64,000 bases of DNA. Origin: Torymus aiolomorphi. Its lineage: Eukaryota; Arthropoda; Insecta; Hymenoptera; Torymidae. The notes under the pieces are model-generated. The model saw nothing but the letters and a program-made list of their open reading frames with translations, was not told the origin of the DNA and did not search any database. Positions 37,602 through 49,400 of this stretch are shown here, piece after piece. The number at the start of each line of letters is the position of its first letter. The stretch's first letter is position 1. Where the stretch lies: positions 225,633,876-225,697,875 of the forward strand of contig CM070873.1 in the NCBI GenBank assembly GCA_036365515.1, given 5' to 3'. The translations under genes and the position numbers were made by a program.

Positions 37602-38228
37602 TTAGAATCTGATTCCAGTTTTTCCTTCAATCCAATTATGGTATTTGTTCACTCTAGTGTACACTCCAGGAGATAGTGTCGCGGTACTATTGCTACGAAA
37701 GGAAATGATTCCATAGAGTTTACCATGAATAAAACCAGGTCCACCAGCATCACCAGAGCCTGTACCAAAGGCTTCATTGCCAGCACAAAACATATTATGG
37801 GTTGTGGCCAGTAATGTCTTTCACAATTTTCTTGATTCACTACAGGGATGTATACAGCCTTTAAATGACGAGGATCGTTCTGATGATCCTAAAAATAGTT
37901 AATTAAATTAACTAAAAAAATTCTAGAGAAAAAGAAAGCTTTTCTCTGTGGGGGATAAGAACTTACCCGTATGCTTCCAAAACCAGAAATCCGCATCAAT
38001 TCACCTTCACTGGGAATATTGTATGGCTTTGCAAGTTGTATACGATCTTGTTCATTATTAAATTGAATTGAATTTTGAAACTGGATGAAAAATATCATGA
38101 AAATATTCCTGTTAGTCATAAGTTCTTAGTTCTCAATCAAAAATTAAAATTTGTACTGAAATTTATTTAACAAGTTTCGAAGTTGTATAAAACTATTATT
38201 ACACACATTGAAATACTAACATTGTCAT

Positions 38229-38629
38229 TGTATAAACGAGCACGGAGTTCTTACGTGCCGTACGTTTTTCAAAGTTAGTTTCGGTGTCGTGAGAGTAAAG
38301 GAAAACAGGCTTGGAGTGCAATAGGTCAGCAGTAATTAATCAATGCCCTTTTTAAAGACAATTCACTTTTTATTTTCACTCGCGTCACTTCAGACACATA
38401 AATTACAAGAAAAGGTTACAATTTGCGTCGAGTCTTACAAGTACAAGAGGTTTTCTGTTTCAAACAGCACGAAGAAGAAGCTGAGAATTAGTCTTCGAGC
38501 AAGAGAATCGAGCAGGGAGGGGAAACTCGAGAGGCCAAGCTCACCTGACGAGAGGAGACCGATAAAGGCGCGCGCGAAACTAGAAACCGCGCGTGATTTG
38601 AACTTCTATCGTATTAACATGCCGCCCGC
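38229..38629 (-). mobile_element. BEL/Pao 3' LTR, 401 bp
   Basis: On the minus strand the LTR runs from TGTTAATACG to TTTATACA. It directly follows a polypurine tract (gaggcgggcgg) like that of the BEL element at 59,093. An AATAAA-type signal lies in its second half. It inserted into intron 4 of protease B. The ORF at 38,343-38,666 is on the opposite strand of the LTR and is not a gene. No matching 5' LTR is left in the window. Confidence 0.7.
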
Positions 38630-38813
38630 CTCGACATGTGTAAACAGGTTGATTTTAAAAAAGTAGAAGAAAAAATGCAATTTAAGGCATCGTGTACATA
38701 AAATAGAAGATCTGAAATAGAAAATGAAAAAACGGGACCGGCGACATAATATAATCTGTTAAATGAAAACATTAATAACTTAAATCTAAGAGCCGCCCGC
38801 CTATATGCGAGGT

Positions 38814-40100
38814 CTATGCGACATTTAATCTTGAAATCCAAGCGGAGGCTAAATAGCCGGTCTTCTGGGTGTCGTGTGAAAGATCGGGTGAAAATTCTGA
38901 AAGTTCGGGTGATTCGCCGGAGCGGTGAACTGGTAGCTTGCAGATTTTCGTAACTGGATGAGTCACAGTGGACGATGCAGTGCGCAATGTAACTACACGA
39001 ATGAGACCGTCCCTACCTGGATGACACTCCTCCACGCGTGCCAATGCCCACTTAGTCGGTAGTAGATTTGAGTTCACGATGAGGACTATGTCACCTACCT
39101 GTACGTTCCCAGCAGGATTGGTCCACCTTGTCCGTTGCTGCAGGCTGCGTAAGCACTCGCTATTCCAACGCCGTCAAAAATCGTTCCTCATAGCCGTGAT
39201 TTGAAGCCATCTTGAACTCATGCTCGAAGTGGCTGGGGAATCAGTGTACGGCTCTGGTGGTGCTGTTATCGCGGAGCCAGTAAGGAAATGGCCAGACGTC
39301 AGCGGGGAAAGCGGTCTGGAGTTCATGCACGCCTTTACTTGAGCAGTAAGGGTCGACAATTCTTCATAAGTCAGAGTCGCATCGCCTATTACTCTACATA
39401 GGTGATACTTGGCACTCTTGACTGCAGCTTCCCAGAGTCCTCCCCAGTGAGGCGAGGAGGGGGGAATGAACCTCCAACTAGTACCATCGTTTTCTAAATA
39501 CTCAGCGACCTCCTGCCGCATACTGGCCTGTTGAAATAGTCGTTGGAGTTCGCCTTTGGCCGCGTGGAAGTTTGTACCGTTGTCGCTGAATAATTCGGCG
39601 CAGCGGCCTCGTCGACTCACAAAGCGCTTGAAGACTGCGATAAACGCAATGGACGAGCAGTCCGAAACTATTTCGATGTGCACGGCCTTAACACTCATGC
39701 AAACGAAAATCCAAACATATCCCTTGTAGGATTTGTTTCCTCATCCAGGCGACACTCTGATTTGCAGGGGGCCCGCGTAATCAACACCGGCTCGCTGGAA
39801 CGGCCGAATGGGCGTCACTCTAGAGGTAGGCAGAGCACCCATAAGTTGCGGCTGGGACTTCTCATAAAAACGTGCACATCGTACGCACTCCTTAATAACA
39901 GCGTAAATTACAGACTTGCCTCGCACAATCCAGTAACTTCGTAATAGGTAGCTATGGGTTAACTGCGGTCCTCCATGGAGAGTTTGTTGATGCGCGCATC
40001 TAATAAGTAATCTGGTCAACAAACTATACTTCGGAAGAATGGCAGGATGTTTCTCATTGTAAGACAGAGAGGCACTAGTTAGTCTACCCTTACTAAGGAA
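38814..40100 (-). pseudogene. pol: BEL/Pao integrase and C-terminal region, broken
   Basis: Starting near 40,100 on the minus strand: an HPAILP...LLIR start and an H-H-C-C type finger (HQQTLHGG ... CVRCARF); then the integrase core with FSDNGTNF and a SPHWGGLWEAAVKSAK block holding the Glu; then the conserved BEL C-terminal domain (LLPTKWALARVEECHPG, PVTKICKLP) ending at 38,814. The chain is in at least three frames, with breaks near 39,740 and near 39,130. Reverse transcriptase and everything upstream are missing. It belongs with the LTR at 38,229-38,629. Confidence 0.88.
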
Positions 40101-40159
40101 GTAACGTCAAAGGTAGATAAGGAAAACAAATGGCATCGTCCGGACACTTTTCCAATGTC

Positions 40160-40530
40160 ATTGGGATGTCGAACTACGAGGCGTGCCTCGTTTTTGGAAT
40201 GTCTTTACATGCCTGGCATTCCAGGTGGAATATTCAGCTGGATATCCACCTGGAATTCCAGCTAGCAAGCAACCTACTTGGAGTTCGTAAAAAAAAGCTG
40301 TAACAATATACCAGCCGAAATTTCATCTGGATACATACCTGAAATTCCAGGTGAATATCCACCTGGAATTCCAGGTGGATATCTACTTGGAATTCCAGCT
40401 AGTAATACACTTGGAGTTTGTCCAAAAAAGGAGGTACAGCTGGAATTCCAGCTGGGATTCCAGCTGGATATCTACCTGGAATTCCAGCTGGTATTCCAGG
40501 TGGATATTTTCAACGGGGGTCAGATTTCTT
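40160..40530. repeat. Hyper-palindromic ~24-bp repeat array
   Basis: Degenerate units of the form ccaggtggatatccacctgg alternate with ggaattccag. Each unit is palindromic, and so is each junction. GAATTC, GATATC and CAGCTG recur many times. The forward frame gives a Gly/Pro/Ile repeat, but there is no gene context. It separates the BEL and polB fragments. Confidence 0.85.
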
Positions 40531-41093
40531 AACCTTATAAGCATAAAATTTTGGCCCCCCTGATACAAAAGATGTTATATAACTCCCTATACCGTAACAT
40601 GACAATTCATCTGTCATTTCTCCTAAAAGTGTTCCCGTAGGTGGTTCATACTCCTGTGTATCTGTATTTCTCACATAAATAATTGAATCTGTATCATAAT
40701 ATAAAGCGCGTTCTCCTAGGGGTTCCAAGTAACTGAAAAGTTTCAATCGGGCCTGTGCTGTGGTATAAGCAGCAACAACAACGTTAGTAGTATATGGATG
40801 TATGTGTGTGTGATGTTTCCATTGCTTCTTCAGTGTATTGCCAGCAGACGTACAGGGTGTAATCATTAACGGGTAAATACGCCATAACTTCGACTTCAGA
40901 GTTGGTTAACATTTCTACAAGTCTTTGAGGATCTGTCACTATTTCTGTTTTTGGCATATTCTCTCTTTGTCCAAATTTACCCCATAAAGAATTAAGACAA
41001 AGTTTTGCTACAGACCTTTTCCCAGGATTAAGATTTATCTGGCTCTTGTCCAGTTTTATACCCTCCGCTCGTTCAAAGTCTTGAATAAATTAA
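40509..41093 (-). pseudogene. Family B DNA polymerase fragment (second lineage)
   Basis: The C-terminal palm and thumb part of a protein-primed type DNA polymerase: a motif B region with KLCLNSLWGKFGQ, and motif C as [10 protein letters not shown], followed by [10 protein letters not shown] short insertion containing a CA tract near 40,800 shifts the frame. Both ends are cut. The motif C context (YYDTDS) differs from that of the polymerase at 46,402-49,820 (YTDTDS), so it derives from a different Polinton-like lineage. Confidence 0.85.
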
Positions 41094-41403
41094 AAAATTA
41101 TGCCAAATGAACATTAAAATACAGAAAAAAGCAAAAATGATGTGTTATTGTTGTGAAAATTTCAACAAATAAAAGTGCTCAGTTAATCTAATTTTATAAT
41201 TTTCTCACGGTGTGAGACGTCAAAATGTTTCAAAGGATTTCTCAGTAAATATTTTTCTACACAAGATTCAGATAACTACAAGATTTCTTGTGTAAATCAA
41301 CAATAAAAATAATCAGATACGTATTAAATAACTAAATATCTATTTTTAAAATATAAAATGTTGGTTATAAGAATGAACATTGACACTTTGTGTTGATTTT
41401 TTA

Positions 41404-41587
41404 TATTTTTTGCTTCCTCCTAGAGGAAGCTTTGTGATAGTAAATTTTTGAGTTGTTGTAAAAACATGTTATAATTGTGTTCCGAGGTGTTAGGAATCAA
41501 AATACATGGTTTTTGAAAAATTTCTGTATGTGTGTGTGCGTGTGTGCGTGTGTGTGTGTGTGCGTGTGTGTGTATGTGTGTGTGTGT

Positions 41588-41640
<53 letters not shown>

Positions 41641-42900
41641 CTTGGATCTCAGCTTCTACTCGGTCTATTTTGACCGGACAGGTGTCATTTTTTTTGTTTT
41701 TTTGCGTGATGGCGGGTCAAAAATCCGTTTTTTGATTGGGGCGATCCGTTTTTGTTTTTTTTTCAAATTTTCGATTTTCTCAAAACTGTTTTTTGATTTT
41801 TTTTAATGATAGGATCGAGTTATTCGAATCTGATGGGTACCGTTCGAAAGAGAATTAAAATACCTATATTTTCTAAAAAAAAAGTTTGTAGCTATCATGG
41901 TTCTTTTGTTATTAACAAAAATGTGTTTTTTATTTAGAAGCTTATAACTCCTAAACTTAACAGTCAATTTTTTTGAGAAGAATCGTGATAATACAGAATA
42001 TAAATAGCTATAATCTGTTAAAATTTGAATAGGTTCTGTAGGCTAGATTTTGAGCAAAAAATTGAAAAATTAAAAAAATCAGTTTTGTATGTCCAACGAT
42101 TACAATAGTAAAATTGACTTAATGGCTCTAAAATTCCATTTAGAGGTAGATTTTTTATAGTTGTCGGTCGAGTTCTTTGGGCAAAATGATTGGTCCATAA
42201 ATTTCAGAGATATTTGAGGTTAAAAATTTTTTGACATTTTTTAAAGATCGTAATTTCTCGAGAACGGCTCTATGTATCTGAATGGGGTGGGTGGCATTCG
42301 AAAGAGAATTAAAATACCTATATTTTCTAAAAAAAATTAATTTTGTATCTATCACGGTTCTTTAGTTATCATCAAAAACAAAAACGTGTTTTTTTTAAAA
42401 AACTCGTAACTCCATTTTATGCGTTTTTGAACCTAAAAAGCAAGGCTAAATTCATTTTCGCGATTTTACATAATTTTAGAGCAGAGGGAGAGAATGAATT
42501 TCTTTACACGATAGGTAAAAAAAGTCACTTTTTAGAACATATTTTTATGTAGGAAAACGCAGAAAATCATTCACGTGTTACAAAAAATAATTTAATCTCT
42601 AAATTAAAAAAGATTTATATTTTATTTTTAAAAAAAGGTGCAGTGATATCTACCGCTAGGTGGTGTGGAATGAGGAAACGTCATTGAGTAGGCATTCGAT
42701 GTTTTTTTTTTTAATTTTTAAAAACAACCAACAAAATGAATTAAAATGTTTAAAAATTATATCTATTATAATCTATTATAATTATGAATTATGCTTTATG
42801 AATGCATTATATTCTGCATTATTATAATTTATTTGTGAGTTATGAACTTTTAAAAAAAACACGTTTTTGTTAATAACAAAAGAACAATGTTAATAACAAA
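41404..42900 (-). repeat. Dispersed non-coding repeat family, copy 3
   Basis: Inverted relative to copy 1: the right-end block (cctcctagaggaagc) lies at 41,414, then a long TG tract, then the same modules up to the junction with intron 2 of protease B near 42,900. The left terminus is missing. Confidence 0.65.
41525..41638. repeat. (TG)n microsatellite
   Basis: A TG tract with a few CG and TA units inside dispersed repeat copy 3. The Cys/Val repeat ORFs are artefacts. Confidence 0.95.
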
Positions 42901-44050
42901 AGAACAAATTTAAATACTTTCATCCTGAAAGCTATGGGCTTAAAGATTTATATTGAAATTATTATGTTGATGTACAAGATATAAGGAGCTTTAATCAGAT
43001 TCAACACATTTTTGAATTATTTTAAAAAACTTTTAAATTTCTATAAATTGTTGTGTATGAAATTTATTCAATACATAATGCGATAAAGCATGTACGTTTA
43101 TTAATATCGTTTATGGACTATTTTATTCAACAATCTATTAATAAATAAATCTATTAATAAATCTATGAAATAATCTATTAATTTTTTAACCAATTACATT
43201 AAAGAAATTGCTGTAAATGAATGAATGTTACAAAATTTAGTTGATATTTATTTATGTGATATGGTAGATCTTCTATCCTAACGCGAACTCCTCCAATGAT
43301 TTTCTCTTCATGTGTTCCATTGTTATCTATTAGAAATTAAAATAATATGTAATTAAAAAATTTATTTTAATTCACAAAAATACTATTTAAAATCTCTTTT
43401 ACCTATATAATAGAAACCGCTCGCAAAAGCGACGCACAACAAAATACACAAAACCTTCATGGCTGCAATAAGTGAAAATGAAAAAAAGTCTTCCTTATAC
43501 ACCGATCTTATCAAATGATCATTAATAGAATCATAAATTAAAAATAAAATAAACACGACGGTTGGAGTCAACTATTTCTTTCGTACTATCATTACCTTGG
43601 TTATTTCGTTATTGTTACGATAAATGCTGTTGAAGGCCGCGCGCCATGGTACACGTGTCACGACGTGCGTATTTTCGTATTTTATGAAGTCAATTTCTTT
43701 GTCACATGATAACAAGTGAAAAAAATTGGTTTAATCGTGTTGAAATTTTGTGAAAATGTAGTTTGTATATTTATCGTATAAGTCCTTTAGGTAAAAGAAT
43801 CGTCTCTATTTAATGTTAAAATTTTTTTACGTTTTTTTTTTTTCAAAATCGAGATTTTGAAAAATCACACTTCATGTATCAGCTTGAAATTTATAGACTA
43901 TTTTGTATGCGATATTTATAGACTATTTTATTTGCAGTATAGGCAACATCTGTGTAAAATTTTATCAAGATCATATGGTTACTTTTTGAGATATTTGATA
44001 TTTAAAATAATGGTATTCCTGAAAATGACTTTCTTTGTCGCACAATAACT

Positions 44051-45130
44051 CGTCGCACGGTACGAAGAAAAGTCAACTTGGAAGATACAGACGAAGAAAA
44101 GCCAAAAACGCGTCTAAGGCGAAGAAAAGCTAGTTTGCTTCCTCCCAGACGAAGAAAAGCCAGTTTGCGCCCTCCCAGATGAAGAAAAGCCAGTTTGATT
44201 TATTTCAGACGAAAAAAAGCCAGTTTGCGGCGTCCCTGGACGAAAAACCGCAACTGACGACAGTTCGTGCGAGAAAAAAAATCAAATTCTGTTAACGAAA
44301 ATACTTTTACGTACACGTATTGATAAATAATGCTGTATATTATGCTTGTAAATTTTAATTATCACAATACAGTTACTACTGATACTATTAATAAGCGGTT
44401 CTAGGAATCCCGAATCAGTGTACTGATAATTCCAGTTTTTGTTATCATTGTCTCTGAACATTTGTCAAAAGCATTGCAATAAGTCGTTTATAAATGATAG
44501 TGTACGCGTAATTGTACATTTATTATGCTATACTTACACAGAAAAACTCTTAGGAACGCTGAACACAGTAACCTCGGCCAGCGGCACTACTGTGTCAAAC
44601 GCTTGGAAGGCTGCGCTCATGCGCGTCTGCAGCTCGGAGCCGTTGCTCTTTTTTCGGATATATCTGAAAACGCAATAAACCTGTGATTGCGAGTATCTTA
44701 TAATTCATGAACGGCGTTGCAGTGCTTTTGTCATATGTTCAAAGCCAATGACAAAACAGGAACTAACTGAATCTTGAATCAATGTACTGACTGTCAGTAC
44801 ATTGATTCAAGACTCCTATAATAGTACCACTTATTAATAGTATTAAGAGTAATTTTATTATGATAATTAAAATTTACAAGCATAGTACAACATTATTTAT
44901 CAATACGCGTACGTAAAAGTATTTTCGCTAACAGAATTGAATTTTTTTCTCGCGCGAAATGTCGGCAGTTGGGATTTTTTGTCCAAACTGGCTTTTTTTC
45001 GTCTGAGACGAGTCAAACTGGCTTTTCTTCGTCTGGGAGAACGCAAGCTGGCTTTTTTTCGCCTTAGACGCGTTTTTGGCTTTTCTTCGCCTGTAACTTC
45101 CAAGTTGGCTTTTCTTCGTGCCGCACGACG
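44051..45130. mobile_element. 1,080-bp foldback element, 4-bp target duplication
   Basis: It begins cgtcgcacggtacgaag and ends cttcgtgccgcacgacg, flanked by AACT on both sides (44,047-44,050 and 45,131-45,134). The undisturbed site is visible in copy 2 (ataactagag, inverted near 33,815). Arms of about 440 bp pair along most of the length. The outer 230 bp of each arm is built of imperfect 20- to 30-bp repeats of the form gacgaagaaaagccagtttg. The central 190 bp is unpaired and GC-rich. No transposase is present. Confidence 0.85.
44538..44663 (-). other. Exon-like segment captured in the foldback element
   Basis: In the unpaired centre, the minus strand has an acceptor (tttcag), then 126 bp open in one frame, then a strong donor (gtaagtat). 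The 41 complete codons read as an ordinary protein segment (SELQTRMSAAFQAFDTVV, then PLAEVTVFSVPK), with GC-rich codon use unlike the surroundings. I do not recognise the parent gene. It could be a transduplicated host exon carried by the element. Confidence 0.5.
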
Positions 45131-45547
45131 AACTAGAGTAAAATTGTTTTAATTCCTTTGAAATTTTGTAGATATGTAGAGTCTGTATATTATTTATTAT
45201 ACGAGTTCATATGGTAAAAGAATTCGTTTATGAATTTCGGAGATATTTGAGGCTAAAACTGTTTTAGTCCTTTTTTCAAATCATAATTTTTCGGGAACGG
45301 CTTTATGTATAAACATGAAATTTATAGACAATTTTGTGGGTGGTATAGGCAATATAGGTATGTGTGAAATTTCACAAAGAAAATATAATTTGAAGTAAAC
45401 GTTATTAGGAACTTTATTTGTTTTTCACACGTAATTTAAAAAATAAATCATACCTATTATTTTATTCATATTTTATACATAATTTAAAAAATTAATACTT
45501 TTTAATATTCATAAATTAATTTAATTAGAATTATGTCATAAATTCTT

Positions 45548-45815
45548 AGTAGGTAAGCTAGGAGAGTTCTGCCCCACTCTTATACATGGGCAGTATATCT
45601 ATATATAGTATTCCCCTAGACACCACTGCGCATGCGCGTACTTTCCCGCGTTGGATTCAAATATCTGCGCACACTGATTTCTGTAATTTGAGACGGTCTT
45701 GTTGGGATAGTATATCTATAGTTTTCCCCCAGATACTGCTGCACGTACCCCCTACCCGCGACACCCTCGTGTGATTCACATTATCTCGTTCTCTCGTGTA
45801 AGATATACATGAGCA

Positions 45816-45879
<64 letters not shown>

Positions 45880-46208
45880 CCCCTAGACCAACCACAAATT
45901 TCCCTAGAACATTTTAGTCCTCGAAATTTCCCTAGGCTAACCCCCATTGGTGTACGCAAGGTACTATATACATAATTCCCATGAATTTTTGCACTATTTA
46001 TGCAGGTACTATATCTATATATATAATATTACCTCCTAAAGTATTCGCATAAAGAATAGCATACTACATTGAATTATTTGAGACGGTCTTGTTGGGATAG
46101 TATATCTATATATAGTTTTCCCCCAGATACTGCTGCACGTACCCCCTACCCGCGACACCCTCGTGTGATTCACATTATCTCGTTCTCTCGTGTAAGATAT
46201 ACATGAGC

Positions 46209-46247
<39 letters not shown>

Positions 46248-46440
46248 TAATATAGAATTTATTTATCAATTGAAGGAAACAATGATATAGAATATTCATG
46301 AAGTTTATTAAACATAATTTTTACAGTTTTTCATATTATATTAGCATTACATTGAATACAAGTGATATATAAGATAACTTCTTTTATTTATAAACCAACA
46401 TTTACATACAATCTTCATTAATTTCAATAGTTTTATAGTG
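45548..46440. repeat. Left terminal inverted repeat of the polB element
   Basis: About 893 bp. It holds two tandem units of about 390 bp, each with a TG microsatellite (45,819-45,878 and 46,211-46,245) next to gagacggtcttgttggg and ctgggggaaaac-type blocks. It extends inward past the polymerase stop codon, so the last eleven or so codons of polB lie inside the repeat. Confidence 0.85.
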
Positions 46441-49400
46441 CCCCCAAGGTAAAGTATCTGTTTCCCCAGGTATTAAGTATCGCTTATCATCGTAGGGACT
46501 TAAAGCTAACTTTTTTTGTCTTACAGTTTGTACTATATGTGCTTTAGATTGTATTATACACTGCTCTCTGTGTTGTGTTGACAAATTTAATAAACAATCA
46601 ACATAGTCATCAAAAGTAATGGTTCTATCAACAACTCCAGTTTTAACACCTTTAACTTTTTTAACATGATCTTGGCCATTTACACGAATACTATACATTT
46701 TACTACGTAACCCAACGAACTCTGTCATAATTTGGCCATTACATTCATCTTTCATTAGGCCTACAACTTTCTTATTGACTTGAGGAATTCCAAAAATGTT
46801 ATCAACTGGGTAGTCAGAAGTATCAAAATTTGAAATGTCACGTTTTATCACTTTATATATATCTTCATCATTTATTTCATACATTAAACTATCAGTATCG
46901 GTATACAACAGTTTGCAGCGATCCTCGAATTGCTTCTTCATGTAGTTGTAGTGAAAATCATATGCCAAAGTCTTTGATAAATCCAATACACAAAGACCTA
47001 CATAAATTGGCTTATTTATGTATACTTCTGTCTTCTCTAATTCTATGAGAACAAGGTTTTCATCAATGATTGTACGGCTATGGAATTCTGGTCGTGCAAT
47101 AAGAGCTTCTGCTCCATATCGACCTTCCCATTTGGTCAGTAATTTAACATTAACTCTTTTTCTTACATTTTCCATAGTCTTTCCGAAAACAGCATTGTTC
47201 ATTAATTTGTAGAGATTTTTCTCAAAGTCATTTTTAGCTCCTTGTCTCATTTTACTATTTAGATCGATATATTCTTTTAGCCAGGGTCTTTGATTAAATT
47301 TCATTACTCTGTGAATTTTTGTTAGTTTTAATCCATTTGCAAGAGCTTGCTTTAAGTTACGATAATGAAGTACATATCGCAATTTTGTTTCAACAGTTGT
47401 AAGCAATTTAGCTTGTGAGGAGCCTGGTGGCTTCTTATGCTCTGCACAAAATGGTAAATCTTTGTGTACATCATGTAAATTTTCTGGATATTCCAAATCA
47501 ACTTCAAGTATATAGCCTATTGGAGCATCATCTGGAATATTGAAATTTATATGCTCTATATCTTCAATCCATTGAAAGCCGCCATATGGTAAAGACTGTT
47601 GCATAGCCCAACCATAAAGATTGTTTACATCGAAATACATGAGGTGCTTAGAGTTTTTATCTACATCATAGTCACTACCCATGTATTTGTTATTAGCTCG
47701 GGCATAACGATTTGAACACTGACTTATTCCACCTCGTATTCCGCGCTCAATAAACATAAGTTGATCAATATCAGTGAGCAACTCAAGCTGTATATTTGTA
47801 TACTTCAACATGGCATCCCAAGTTAGGCCTGGAGTTGTATAATAGTGTGCTGGATCTAAGCCATAGGCTTTAAGACAGCTGTTGCGTAAATTTTCAAACA
47901 CCTCTGCCAAGAGTAGTACATCGGTTTTTAAGTACAAGTCTGCATATTCACCTAAATTTGTTATATTAAATGCTATCCAAACATTTTTGGCATGTTCATA
48001 ATCTTCATCAGATATGTGACTGCTATTTAATTTGCTATAAAAGTCATCTTTCGTTGGCAGTCTTGAAACTTCAAGTTTTTCTTTAGAGTCTAGATAATCA
48101 TAAGGCAAGACACCCTTTCTTCTCAACAGTTGAAATTTTTCTTCAGTTAATACTTCATCTTTAGAGAACTCTTCCCGCAAAATTCTAAGTTCCTCGAGGT
48201 ATGATGATAGTTTATCCAGCGATGATGCCATGAATCGGTAGGAGTCAATAAATCTAAAATTTATGTCACTTCCTTCGATGTGCTTGGTAAATGAGATGAA
48301 ACGTTCTTTATTTAACGGTAAAAGATTAACCCGACCAGGAAAACCTTGAGCAATAGCCTTGATGAGAAAGTGGGAGCCATAGCCAGTTAAATTGTGGAAT
48401 ATAACCGGAATACTGCATGACTCTTGGTAATTGAGGTTACATTTTTCATGCGCTGCTCCTCGATATCTGAAACATATAACAATAATAAATTAAAGTAATA
48501 TGTTTAAGTAATAAGGATGCATATTTAACCTTACCTTCCAGTCAGATGACAGTGATCTCGAACACGCTCCTCGCCCAAGGGTTTCTCACAAATATGACAA
48601 GTTTTTGTGCATTGGAATGCTTGTTCTTGTTCCAATGTTAACATTTCCATAGGTATTGCACATTCTAAGGCAGTCTCTACATTTTCAGCTAAAACTTGCA
48701 ATTCCCTTGCAAACCATTCAGCAGGGCTCGGTCCTCTGTAGCTACGGTAATATGATAGAGAGTTATCATAGCTACATTTTAAGTAGTACCCCACACTGAA
48801 TGCCTCATGCTTTTGATAAGCGTTCCCAACTTGTATAGGTTTCAAGAGACACTCAAAATCTGCATAAATGACAAATGGTACTTTCTCTTTATTATTATAA
48901 TTTTTAAATTGTAAAATTTGGTCTCTTGGTGTAGGTAAGTTCACTCTACACTTATTGATTTGCGCACAATCTTGTCCATGATATACTAATTTAGAGATAT
49001 CTCTAAAGTAATGTAGGCATCTATCACATAAATATTTTCGGCCATTACGTTTTGAAAGTTGTGAAGATACCAAGCGAGATAAGTCTTTGATCCAAACATA
49101 ATGTGATATAACTGTAGTATCTTCCTCCAGCTCTTCTTCTTCATCCTCATCCTCATAATTATTTTGTATCAGAAGAAGGTTTACATGTGTTTCCTTCTTA
49201 AATGTTGTTATATGCAGTGGCGCAACTTTAAATTTTCCACTACACTTTTTTAAAATGTAAATATTCGTCGAGAGATTATTTTGTTTTTCAAACTTTGGAA
49301 TTTGTTTTGGTCTTACAGGAAATTCTATTCCTGTAAAATTTAATTCGTTCTCATATTGCTTATATTCTTTCACTCGATCTGAATGGTGCACAGAATGCAA

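Larger units (their letters stand above)
37602..43460 (-). pseudogene. Trypsin-like protease locus B, disrupted
   Basis: An inverted duplicate of protease A. Remaining exons: 1 (43,403-43,460, signal peptide), 2 (43,256-43,326, activation site KIIGG), 5 (37,967-38,080) and 6 (37,602-37,888). Exons 3 and 4, which carry the catalytic His and Asp, are absent. The space from 38,229 to about 42,900 is mobile-element debris (BEL LTR and integrase, a polB fragment, a dispersed repeat). Exon 2 has lost its GT donor (AT instead). Exon 6 is 7 bp shorter than in A and frameshifted, and its GDSGGP has become GDAGGP with the neighbouring Cys also lost. So the copy is dead. It may have been a catalytically inactive homologue before the insertions, because the Ser-to-Ala change alone would abolish activity. 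Confidence 0.85.
43673..45547 (-). repeat. Dispersed repeat copy 4, main part
   Basis: Modules of the family run from the protease B promoter at 43,673 to the Polinton-type element, and resume at 51,159-51,262 with the left terminus (gccaatgcattggcagcggt). It is interrupted by the foldback element (44,051-45,130) and by the 5.6-kb element at 45,548. Confidence 0.65.

Noticed and set aside
38343..38666. 107-codon ORF
   Set aside because: Lies antisense over a BEL LTR; composition is that of the LTR.
40278..40532. Collagen-like Gly/Pro repeat protein
   Set aside because: The frame follows from the palindromic unit; it is interrupted and has no gene signals.
41477..41806. Cys/Val-rich ORFs over the TG tract
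   Set aside because: Microsatellite translation only.
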